This document shows, one piece after another, positions 1 through 6,838 of a DNA stretch of 64,000 nucleotides. This DNA is from Pseudomonadota bacterium (GTDB taxonomy: Bacteria > Desulfobacterota > Desulfobacteria > Desulfobacterales > JAHIVH01), in the NCBI GenBank assembly GCA_018816735.1, contig JAHIVH010000034.1, forward strand, positions 62,001 through 126,000. The letters are read 5' to 3'. The position numbers and the translations under genes were made by a program. Each line of letters begins with the position of its first letter. Within the stretch, counting starts at the first letter, position 1. Under the pieces are notes generated by a model, which worked only from the letters and a program-made list of their open reading frames with translations, did no database searches and was not told the DNA's origin.

Positions 1-516
1 CATGGTGCAGACGAGATCGCCTCTCAAATGGGAATTGATATCGACGAGAAAGACTACCGGCAGTACTTCTGGAAAGGAGAGTATTTTGGCGTGGAAACCC
101 ACCCTTTTCCGGTAAAACACCTCATCTATCCGGTGCCGCTGGCCAATACCACGGGTCTGGGCGTCCATGCCACCATCGATATCCGGGGAAAGCTGAAACT
201 GGGACCGGATGCCACGTTCCTTGACACATCTCCCATCGAATATTCGGTAAACGCGGATAAACGGGATCAATTTTTCGAATCCGTGAAAAAATTTCTTCCC
301 TTTATCCAAAAAGAAAGCCTCTATCCTGAAATGGCAGGCGTCCGGCCCAAGCGGCAAAAACCCGGAGATCCGGTAAAGGATTTTATGATAAACGAGGAGT
401 CGGACAAAGGTCTTCCCGGCATCGTCAATCTGATCGGTATTGAATCACCGGGCCTGACGTCGTCCCTTGCCATTGCCGATCATGTGGTTCAACTGATCAG
501 GGCTCGACGATATTAA
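1..516 (+). CDS. FAD-dependent oxidoreductase, L-2-hydroxyglutarate oxidase-like (C-terminal part)
   Basis: The reading frame is open from base 1, so the gene enters from outside the window and only about 171 C-terminal residues are visible. The first residues, HGADEIASQMGI, match the segment of the DAO/LhgO family that follows the FAD-binding N-terminus. Further on, YFWKGEYFGV, LIYPVPL and GLGVHATIDI followed by GPDA are typical of L-2-hydroxyglutarate oxidases (LhgO/YgaF), and IGIESPGLTSSLAIA matches the conserved C-terminal FAD-contact segment. These enzymes oxidise L-2-hydroxyglutarate to 2-oxoglutarate and pass electrons to the membrane quinone pool. The exact substrate cannot be fixed from the C-terminus; related DAO-family members act on other 2-hydroxy acids. 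The stop at 514-516 lies inside the 3' end of the convergent alkyl sulfatase remnant, a 20-base antisense overlap. Confidence 0.75.
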   Translation, partial: HGADEIASQMGIDIDEKDYRQYFWKGEYFGVETHPFPVKHLIYPVPLANTTGLGVHATIDIRGKLKLGPDATFLDTSPIEYSVNADKRDQFFESVKKFLPFIQKESLYPEMAGVRPKRQKPGDPVKDFMINEESDKGLPGIVNLIGIESPGLTSSLAIADHVVQLIRARRY

Positions 517-1884
517 AATAAGTATCCGGCTGATCAAACAGTGTAAAAAAACGGATCAGATCGAGTTTACTCCCGTCTGCCGTTAAATCATCTGAAAAAA
601 TGGTATCTTTAATACCGGTGAGTCCCAGCGCCATATTGAGGTAGAGTTCCCGGGTCAACGTCAATGTCCCGTTTGCTTCCGGATCGGGATCGCGTTTATA
701 ATGGTGAAGCACACAATTCTCGATGGTCAGGACATAGCTCTCGTTCACATCCGTAAAAATAACATTGACTGTCAGTTCCACACCGTCTGCCTTCTCACTC
801 TTCAGCCTGGCAGCCATGGCATCAAAAAACCGGCTCAGGGGAGCGTATTGCATCAGGTCTTTGGCATTGGCGGGACCCAGCCCTTTTTTCGGCCGCCCAT
901 GCCTTAACTCATAGGCGCCTGTCAGATAAATATCCCGCCAGGGTCCGGATTCTGACTGATACCCGAGCTGATCATAGGTTTGGGCCAGCAGGTCTTTTGC
1001 CCGATCATTATCCGGCTCTGCAAACACAAGATGATTCAGCACTTCAGCCACCCACCGGTAATCTCCTTCATCAAAGGATTTCTTGCACTTTTCAAGAACG
1101 TTTTCCGCACCGCCCATGAATGCCACATACCGACTGGCAGATTTCTCGGGCGGAAGCGGGTCGAGGTTCGCGGGATTTCCGTCAAACCAACCGAGCTTGC
1201 CCGTCTCATCATGGTCGGACCTGCCAGCAGATTTTCACTGGTGGCTTCTTCCATAAAGCCTTCTGGTGCAATGATCTGAACATGGTCTTTGGCCTGTTCA
1301 GGAGATATGATTCCCAGCACCCCACCCAAATGATCCACATGGCTGTGCGTAAAAATGATGGCTTTCACCGGTTTTCTGCCCAGATGAATCTGGGCGAATT
1401 GAAACGCCCTTTCGGCAGTCTCCCTGGAAGTCAATGGATCGACCAAAATCCATCCGGTTTGCCCCTCGATAAGGGTCAGATTGGACAAATCAAAGCCTCT
1501 TAACTGATACACCTTATCCGTCACTTTAAATAGCCCGTGAATATTGTTCAGGCGTTCCTGTCGCCAGAGACTGGGATTGACACTTTCAGGAGCATCCCCT
1601 TTGATGAAATTATAAGCATCCATATCCCATACCGGTTCCCCGTCGGAATTCATCACCTGAAGTCCCTCTTCCCTTGCAATCAATCCTCTTTCAGCCTCAA
1701 TAAAATCGTCGGTATTGGAGAAATCGAGTGTTTCATTCACCTCCCGGTTTTTGCCGGCGGTGATGGCTGTGGGTACTGAGTGTCCATCCCTGTCTGCACT
1801 TTCGTCAACAGGACGTTTTTCAGCGGTGCATGAAAAGCACCCGACCATTAAAATAAGTATGAATGCAAGGCCATTTGTCTTCAT
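497..1884 (-). pseudogene. Alkyl sulfatase (SdsA/YjcS type), internal deletion plus frameshift
   Basis: Two frames together spell a shortened linear alkylsulfatase. The 5' part starts at the ATG 1882-1884 behind an AAAGGA-type ribosome site and has a lipoprotein-like signal (LMVGCFSC). It then carries the metallo-beta-lactamase zinc motif THSHVDHLGG and the segment ENLLAGPTMMRRA. Near 1195-1205 the homology jumps, in another frame, to LGWFDGNPANLDPLPPEK and RYVAFMGGAEN. It continues through YRWVAEVLNHLVFAEPDN, the dimerisation domain, to the SCP2-like C-terminal domain. Intact family members have about 650 residues; here about 460 codons remain, so roughly 200 residues including the later zinc ligands (E, E, H in SdsA1) are missing. 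The intact enzyme releases sulfate from primary alkyl sulfates such as SDS. The remnant cannot be a working sulfatase. An assembly deletion is the alternative explanation. Confidence 0.85.
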
Positions 1885-2066
1885 GATATCTCCTTTGGTT
1901 TGGCATGGATCACTTCCGTTAAATAACGAACCATATGGGCAACGTATTGAAAAAAAGGTTGCAGAATCACCTGATTTGTATATCAAATAAAGACCCCTAT
2001 AAAAATAAAATTCTGGTAAAAAGACATAACAAGACCATCACCCTCGTCAAAAAATATCTGGTCCGG

Positions 2067-2497
2067 CTCTCGTTTGAAAAATACACAAACTTCATTGACT
2101 GGCGTCTTACCCCCAGTTTTTCGCACAGGTATGGCGCTGTGGCTGCAGGAATCCGCAATTTGGGCTGGAGCTCCAATGTGCTGACCCCTGAATTTGGCGC
2201 CAATGTGATGTTCAACACCGTGATTACCGATTCCCCACTTGAGTCTGACCCTCTCCTTGAGGGCGACCTGTGCGACGGCTGCCGGATCTGCACCCGTGTC
2301 TGTCAGGTGGGGATGATTCATCCAAAAGAAAAAAGCCAAGTAATCATTGGCGGCAAAATATTCACTCATGGCCGAAAAGGCCACAACCTGAGGTGTATCC
2401 TGTGTTGTGCCGGGTTTACGGGCCAGAGCAAATACAAAGACCGGTCCACGTGGTCACCGGGGCGAATCACTTTGCCTGAATCAGATGATCAGATTGA
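2067..2497 (+). pseudogene. QueG-like (COG1600) 4Fe-4S protein fragment, 5' truncated
   Basis: From about 2067 the + strand encodes a recognisable piece of an epoxyqueuosine reductase-like iron-sulfur protein. Visible are SHRYGAVAAGIRNLGW, NVLTPEFGANV, the ferredoxin-type motif CDGCRICTRVC (CxxCxxCxxxC, with Q where P usually follows), and the family tail IGGKIFTHGRKG...LRC...CAGFTGQSKYK...STWSPGR. The N-terminal half of the family is missing, and upstream codons (1935-2066) show no homology and no good ribosome site. After DDQIED the frame runs straight into an alpha/beta-hydrolase fragment. The family uses cobalamin and 4Fe-4S clusters in reductase reactions; this fragment keeps only one cluster site and should be inactive. 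Its last 80 bases are duplicated at 6586-6668. Confidence 0.65.
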
Positions 2498-2500
2498 AGA
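2418..2500 (+). repeat. 83-bp direct repeat, copy A (left edge of cytochrome island)
   Basis: Aligned by eye with 6586-6668: 69 of 83 positions agree (14 mismatches, no gaps). Most mismatches fall on third codon positions, and both copies translate to TGQSKYK..STWSPGR(I/V)TLPE(S/T)DDQIE. The copies therefore derive from two paralogous coding tails and not from a recent insertion-sequence target duplication. Confidence 0.75.
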
Positions 2501-2723
2501 TTGCTGCTTCATTGGTTGTGGTATTTCTCTGGGAGGGTATCTGGCAATCCGTGCAGCCGCTTTTGAACCGCGGATAAAGAGAGTTGTGGCCATGGATGTG
2601 ATGGCCGATTTTTTTGAATGTTTTTCTTCCCGCGCCGGGGCCGTAAAAGAAAAGCTAATGAAACCGGGATTGGTACCATTAAAATGGCTTAAAAATTCGG
2701 TTTATGACTTTCAGGCGGCGTAA
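2498..2723 (+). pseudogene. Alpha/beta-hydrolase fragment fused in frame to the QueG-like remnant
   Basis: The frame of the upstream iron-sulfur fragment continues without a stop into sequence that belongs to a different fold. GISLGGYLAIRAAAFEPRIKRVV is split here as a nucleophile elbow GISLGG followed by AAAFEPRIKRVVAMDVMADFF, as in serine hydrolases of the alpha/beta family. Strands before the elbow, and the acid and histidine of the triad, are absent; the frame stops at 2721-2723 inside the antisense 3' end of the LamG gene. A two-family chimera with both partners truncated is best read as decay after recombination, not as a new fusion protein. Confidence 0.6.
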
Positions 2724-3558
2724 AATTATCAGTCCAGCGGGCAATCCCCTTTGTTACCATAATTCCATCCATGTCCCCTTTGAAATACCATCCATCTAAT
2801 CCGGTAAACAGCCTGCCGAAAACCAGAACACCATCTGAGGAATTAAAAGAAAGCTTAGAGCAATTTTTGCTGACCCGGGCTTTACCATCGACGTATATCG
2901 TTAATGTGTCTCCATGACGGACCACGGCTATATGTGTCCATTTGCCTGGGGCTGACGAGAACCCAGTATTCACCAAGCCAATATCCAGGCTAGCCCAGTG
3001 CATGGTTCCATCATACATATAGAGCCAGTATCCATCTTTGCCGTTTCTGTTGTATGTGCTGAATATCCCGTCATAGAGATCGCCTCTGTCTGCGAAAATC
3101 AACCACAGATCAATCGTAAAATCATCTTTCCCAAAATTCCAGTCATCTTTATCTGTGATGCTCAGATAATCCCCATCACCGTCGAAATTCATGGCGGTGT
3201 AACCCCCAATTGAGGTCACTTGATGCACATGCACATTGCCATGAACTGTAATAGCATGCCCAGCTTCGGACAGATCTGAAAAGAAATTGGTTTTGGCGGA
3301 AAGATTTGACTTTATATAAAGCCGTATCTGGTTTTTGTTTTTTTGATATGAGGGAAGTTCGCTAATCCCTGCTCCCTCCTGGGCCAAAAATATAGGAATT
3401 TTATTGGCGGGATGGCAGTCAATAACGGAACCATTTATAGCAGCCAAGGTATTATTGCTGGTTTGCGCTTTAGAAAGAGACGCGATTAAGACGGCAAATA
3501 TCGTGATCGGCAGGATTAACCAAAATCGACTGTGGAAAAGAAACTGTCTTGACATCAT
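2689..3558 (-). CDS. Secreted LamG (concanavalin A-like) domain protein
   Basis: The 289-residue product begins with a basic stretch and a hydrophobic signal segment (about residues 12-30, ending near SKAQ), so it is exported. The C-terminal two thirds form one LamG/Laminin_G_3 domain: FDGDGDYLSI, DFTIDLWLIF, WTHIAVVRHGDTLTIYVDG and the closing GIMVTKGIARW are the usual beta-sandwich landmarks. Such domains bind carbohydrate or other surface ligands, but no catalytic residues are seen. The gene is transcribed away from the porin-cytochrome operon across a 211-bp AT-rich divergent spacer, and its 3' end overlaps the hydrolase remnant antisense. A second ATG one codon downstream is an equally possible start. 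A role as an accessory surface protein of the cytochrome cluster is only inference from position. Confidence 0.75.
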   Translation of the reverse strand: MMSRQFLFHSRFWLILPITIFAVLIASLSKAQTSNNTLAAINGSVIDCHPANKIPIFLAQEGAGISELPSYQKNKNQIRLYIKSNLSAKTNFFSDLSEAGHAITVHGNVHVHQVTSIGGYTAMNFDGDGDYLSITDKDDWNFGKDDFTIDLWLIFADRGDLYDGIFSTYNRNGKDGYWLYMYDGTMHWASLDIGLVNTGFSSAPGKWTHIAVVRHGDTLTIYVDGKARVSKNCSKLSFNSSDGVLVFGRLFTGLDGWYFKGDMDGIMVTKGIARWTDNFTPPESHKPNF

Positions 3559-3769
3559 TTATGCCCCTTTCCAAAGGAACGATTAAAACATTTATGTGTT
3601 GCCATGCAGATTACGTTAGTCTGACTTATTTGATATTATTAAAGAATCTTTATGCATAGGTATTCAGAGAAAAATATTTCCAAATTGCATAAAGTAGACT
3701 ATAGATAAAAACTTAACCATAGGAAAGTAAAATTTATATTACAGTTCATATAAACATTTGAAATAGGTT

Positions 3770-5062
3770 ATGCACAAAAATCACACCTTTTTTTTTACCT
3801 TAATATTAATATTACTGCTTGCATATTCAGCCCCCGCCACAGAAAACAAATGGGACATAAGTTCCGAAACCATCTTTCGGGCGTATGAAAGGCAGGACAC
3901 GGAAGGTAAAGCCAATCGCCTTTTCCCGGTCTATGAATATCTCACCATGGATTACGGCCGTCCGCTTGCTCCCGGATTAACCTTCCACGCTCACGGGTGG
4001 GGGCGTCAGGATTTATCAGGAAGTGATGTGTTTGATGATAGAAGTGATGGGGAACTATTGTATGGCTATCTTGGATACACTTTTTTCCCTGGCGGCCCCG
4101 GTGTGAGAATAGGAAGGCAAATTATTTTTACAGGGTTAATGGATGAACGCATCGACGGATTGAGCTTTAAAAGCCCTATTTCCCAGTGGATGACCCTTTC
4201 AGCTTATGGTGGTGCGCCCGCTGTTGACAGTACATACAAAGACCGTCGCGAACAGCGCGTATACGGTTGTCGGATGGGGTTTAATTTGGGGGATGCGGAA
4301 ACAGGGCTCTCATTTCAGACCATACAGAACGCCGAGCCGGATGATGACCAAAGAATAGGGCTTGATTTATATACCATTCTTCCGGCCGATATCATTTTTT
4401 CCGGATTTTCATCCCTGAACCTTGTGTCCAATGCCTGGGCAGAGCATTCCTATGAGATGAAGTTTAGGGTTAAAGACATTGAGATTAAATCCATGTATCA
4501 GAGAATTCAATTTCAGGATCTCTTTAGCGAAGGAAGTTTAAAATCAAGCCCTTTCCGATTCTTGGGCGAAACAGATGAGATATTGACCGTTGTGGGCGGG
4601 GATGCCAGCTGGCAGCGTCCGCTCTTTGAAATAGGGGCTCAAATTAAGAATTATGCCTATGACCAGAGATCCGAATCGAATATTTATTCAGCTGGATTTT
4701 TCAACTGGACTGCCTGGGATATGGCAGAAATCAGTCTTGAATGTGGTCTCATGAACGGAGATTCTCCCCAAAACAGGTTTACCCTTGGAAGATCGGCGGT
4801 GAAGATGCATTCACTCCCATTTCTACCTCAAAGCCTAATAATGTCCGCTGATTTCATTTATGTCAAATATGATGAACCGATATACGAAAAAAAGGATTCT
4901 ATGACGGCAATAGTGAATTGCAGCGGTCGTTTTTTCAAAAATATGTTTGAGGTGATTGTTTCAGCAGACTACAGCAAGGATCCTTATTTTGATCGGGACA
5001 TCGGCGCTTCCCTGATATTTTTATATGATGGAGGTTCAGGGGCTTTGGGGGCTCAGCCATGA
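3770..5062 (+). CDS. Outer-membrane porin-like beta-barrel of a porin-cytochrome complex
   Basis: The 430-residue protein has a clear signal peptide (LILILLLAYSAPATE) and then alternating hydrophobic/polar strands rich in Y, F, W and G that end in a strand (ASLIFLYDGG) near the C-terminus, as in outer-membrane barrels. Examples are LLYGYLGYTFF, GVRIGRQIIFTG and YGCRMGFNLG. I recognise no close family by motif alone. The context decides the call: its stop overlaps the start of a pentaheme lipoprotein cytochrome by 4 bases (ATGA), and a 12-heme-site cytochrome follows. A barrel plus two multiheme cytochromes is the layout of porin-cytochrome conduits such as Geobacter OmbB-OmaB-OmcB or ExtABCD, which carry electrons across the outer membrane. 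The start codon 3770 has only a weak ribosome site (ATAGG). Confidence 0.75.
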   Translation: MHKNHTFFFTLILILLLAYSAPATENKWDISSETIFRAYERQDTEGKANRLFPVYEYLTMDYGRPLAPGLTFHAHGWGRQDLSGSDVFDDRSDGELLYGYLGYTFFPGGPGVRIGRQIIFTGLMDERIDGLSFKSPISQWMTLSAYGGAPAVDSTYKDRREQRVYGCRMGFNLGDAETGLSFQTIQNAEPDDDQRIGLDLYTILPADIIFSGFSSLNLVSNAWAEHSYEMKFRVKDIEIKSMYQRIQFQDLFSEGSLKSSPFRFLGETDEILTVVGGDASWQRPLFEIGAQIKNYAYDQRSESNIYSAGFFNWTAWDMAEISLECGLMNGDSPQNRFTLGRSAVKMHSLPFLPQSLIMSADFIYVKYDEPIYEKKDSMTAIVNCSGRFFKNMFEVIVSADYSKDPYFDRDIGASLIFLYDGGSGALGAQP

Positions 5063-5529
5063 GAAAGCGCTCAATTCATCGGTTGATATTTTTACTTTTA
5101 ATTTCATGTATGTTGGTTGCATGCAGCGCTTTGCGTGCAAGGTATTGGGTGCCTGACGCCCATCCGATTCCAATGGAGATGAACCGTCCGCAATGCACCG
5201 ATTGTCATGAAAAGACAGATGAAAATTTTCCATATGTCAAATTCAATCATGATGTGTTTTATATTGAGAATCACCGTATCCCGGCATTAACTGGCAAATC
5301 TACCTGCTACATGTGCCATCGGGATAGATTTTGCGCCGAATGTCACGGCGGTCGTCTTGAATTGAAACCTTCAACCAGAAAACCATTAGATACCGGCCGG
5401 CGTATTCCTCACCGAGGAGATTATCTGGCAAGGCATCAGATCGAGGGACGAATTAATCCTGTTTCATGTTATCGATGCCACGGAAATCCTGAAAGCATAG
5501 AAAGGTGTGTCAAATGCCATGGGAAATAA
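5059..5529 (+). CDS. Pentaheme c-type cytochrome lipoprotein
   Basis: This 156-residue protein opens with a lipoprotein signal: LVAC with the lipidated cysteine at about residue 22. It contains five CxxCH heme-binding motifs (CTDCH at residues 46-50, then CYMCH, CAECH, CYRCH and CVKCH), and extra histidines such as FNHD, RIPHRGDY and ARHQ could serve as distal ligands. Overlap with the porin stop codon (ATGA) implies translational coupling. In porin-cytochrome conduits a small multiheme cytochrome sits on the periplasmic side or inside the barrel and hands electrons to a larger external cytochrome; that is the probable role. Five hemes is fewer than the eight of OmaB but equals the pentaheme partners of the Ext conduits. 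The family assignment beyond class III-like heme packing is open. Confidence 0.85.
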   Translation: MRKRSIHRLIFLLLISCMLVACSALRARYWVPDAHPIPMEMNRPQCTDCHEKTDENFPYVKFNHDVFYIENHRIPALTGKSTCYMCHRDRFCAECHGGRLELKPSTRKPLDTGRRIPHRGDYLARHQIEGRINPVSCYRCHGNPESIERCVKCHGK

Positions 5530-6562
5530 AGCCGGCATCCAAAAAACGCAACATCTAAAACCGATCACGTTGCGGACGGTTCTGTTTTTGGCTATCCGTG
5601 TAACTTTTTGCTGTTTGCTGCTGGCTCAATGTTCCGATAACAACATTGATGCGCCTTCAATCAATACTGCCCATCCAGTCGCATGGAATAATCCGACATT
5701 GAAGGCGACAACGACATATCATGGAACATATGTTGAAGTAAACGGAACTGAATCCTGCAAAACATGTCATGGAATTTCTTTACAAGGAACATATGAAATC
5801 AGCGGATGCAGCAACGTCTGTCATTTCGGACCTGATGGAGCAATGTCGCCCCCCGGCTCGAGCTGGCCCCATGACAGCACCCCGCATTCCGGGCTGATCT
5901 TGCAGGAAAAAGTCTGCAACACGTGCCACACGATTATGCGGCGATATGACCTTGATCCGTCTTCCTGTCACGATTGTCATGGCCAGGATATCACCCATCC
6001 ATTGGGCCAATCCTGGCTGGATCCAAAGAGCACTGATTATCACGGTAAAAGTAATACAGACTGCACTGTATGTCATGACTTGACCAAAGACTGCAATCAA
6101 TGCCATTTCGGGTCCAGCGGAAGTAAAGCCCCCTCCGGGTCTGGATGGAATCATGGAAACAACACCCAGCATCAAAATTATACGTCTTATCAAAGCGTCT
6201 GTAATCAGTGCCACAGCCTGAATCGTTCATACGGGAATCCGCCGGCATCTTGCCATGACTGTCATGACATTGTTAATCATCCGCTGGGGAAAACCTGGCT
6301 GGACCCGAAAAGCTCTCAATTCCATGGTAGCAGCAATTTAACCTGCTCTTCGTGTCATAATCTGTCTACGGAATGTTCCCAATGCCATTTTGGATCCAGC
6401 GGGAGCAAAGTGCCCCCTGGGTCCGGTTGGACTCATGGGAGGAACAAGCAGCATGAACGTTTTTCATTCTATCAAAACGTCTGCAATCAGTGTCACAGTC
6501 TGAATCGTTCTTACGGCAATGCGCCTTCAAACTGCCATAACTGCCATGGGGATGGCGATTGA
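5519..6562 (+). CDS. Multiheme (12 heme sites) c-type cytochrome with repeated modules, probable cell-surface electron donor
   Basis: Eleven CxxCH motifs plus one CX3CH (CSNVCH) give 12 candidate heme sites in 347 residues. A hydrophobic signal ends in LLLAQC, a poor lipobox (Q at -1), so lipidation is uncertain. The mature part is built of repeats: each module has VCNxCHxxxRxY, SCHDCH, HPLGxxWLDPKS, a CxxCH, CxQCHFGSSGSK, PGSGWxH and QH in this order. Two modules are nearly full (about 95 residues each), preceded by a diverged half and followed by a cut half that ends the protein. The start is taken at ATG 5519, which overlaps the pentaheme gene by 11 bases and has AAAGG upstream; GTG 5507 is the alternative. 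It resembles OmcB/ExtA-type external cytochromes in heme number, not in visible sequence. Acceptor unknown: metal oxide, electrode or partner cell are all possible. Confidence 0.85.
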   Translation: MGNKAGIQKTQHLKPITLRTVLFLAIRVTFCCLLLAQCSDNNIDAPSINTAHPVAWNNPTLKATTTYHGTYVEVNGTESCKTCHGISLQGTYEISGCSNVCHFGPDGAMSPPGSSWPHDSTPHSGLILQEKVCNTCHTIMRRYDLDPSSCHDCHGQDITHPLGQSWLDPKSTDYHGKSNTDCTVCHDLTKDCNQCHFGSSGSKAPSGSGWNHGNNTQHQNYTSYQSVCNQCHSLNRSYGNPPASCHDCHDIVNHPLGKTWLDPKSSQFHGSSNLTCSSCHNLSTECSQCHFGSSGSKVPPGSGWTHGRNKQHERFSFYQNVCNQCHSLNRSYGNAPSNCHNCHGDGD

Positions 6563-6675
6563 GAGTTGATGATTTCTGGTGCCGTACGGGTCAGAGTAAG
6601 TATAAAGTGGGGTCCACGTGGTCACCGGGCAGAGTCACGTTGCCGGAAACAGATGATCAGATTGAAAATTTATGA
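6563..6675 (+). pseudogene. Second QueG-like gene tail (copy B), 5' lost
   Basis: Immediately after the cytochrome stop, the frame reads VDDFWCRTGQSKYK..STWSPGRVTLPETDDQIENL and then TGA at 6673-6675. It matches the C-terminal region of the QueG-like remnant at 2.4 kb (83 percent identity at DNA level over 83 bases). Nothing upstream of it can be its 5' part, because the cytochrome coding sequence lies there. Beyond the stop the same frame stays open to another TGA near 6795 (NSLGKQRKEREENYKIFGNSG...), which I do not recognise. No gene is called in 6676-6838. Confidence 0.55.
6586..6668 (+). repeat. 83-bp direct repeat, copy B (right edge of cytochrome island)
   Basis: This is the partner of 2418-2500, in the same orientation and 4.17 kb away. 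Together the two copies bracket the LamG gene and the porin-cytochrome operon. The longest exact stretches are around GGTCCACGTGGTCACCGGG and CAGATGATCAGATTGAA. Confidence 0.75.
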
Positions 6676-6838
6676 AATTCACTGGGCAAACAAAGAAAAG
6701 AACGGGAAGAAAATTACAAAATATTCGGCAATAGCGGTGAAGTGGTCGAGGGATCTGACTTTTCATTTAAAGTCATACAAGCCGGCAATTGAAAAATAGT
6801 CGAATGTCTTTCCACGCTCGGGTTATTGATCTGCAAGT

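Noticed and set aside
2498..2723. Real two-domain iron-sulfur/hydrolase enzyme
   Set aside because: Both domains are truncated, catalytic parts are missing and the end overlaps another gene antisense.
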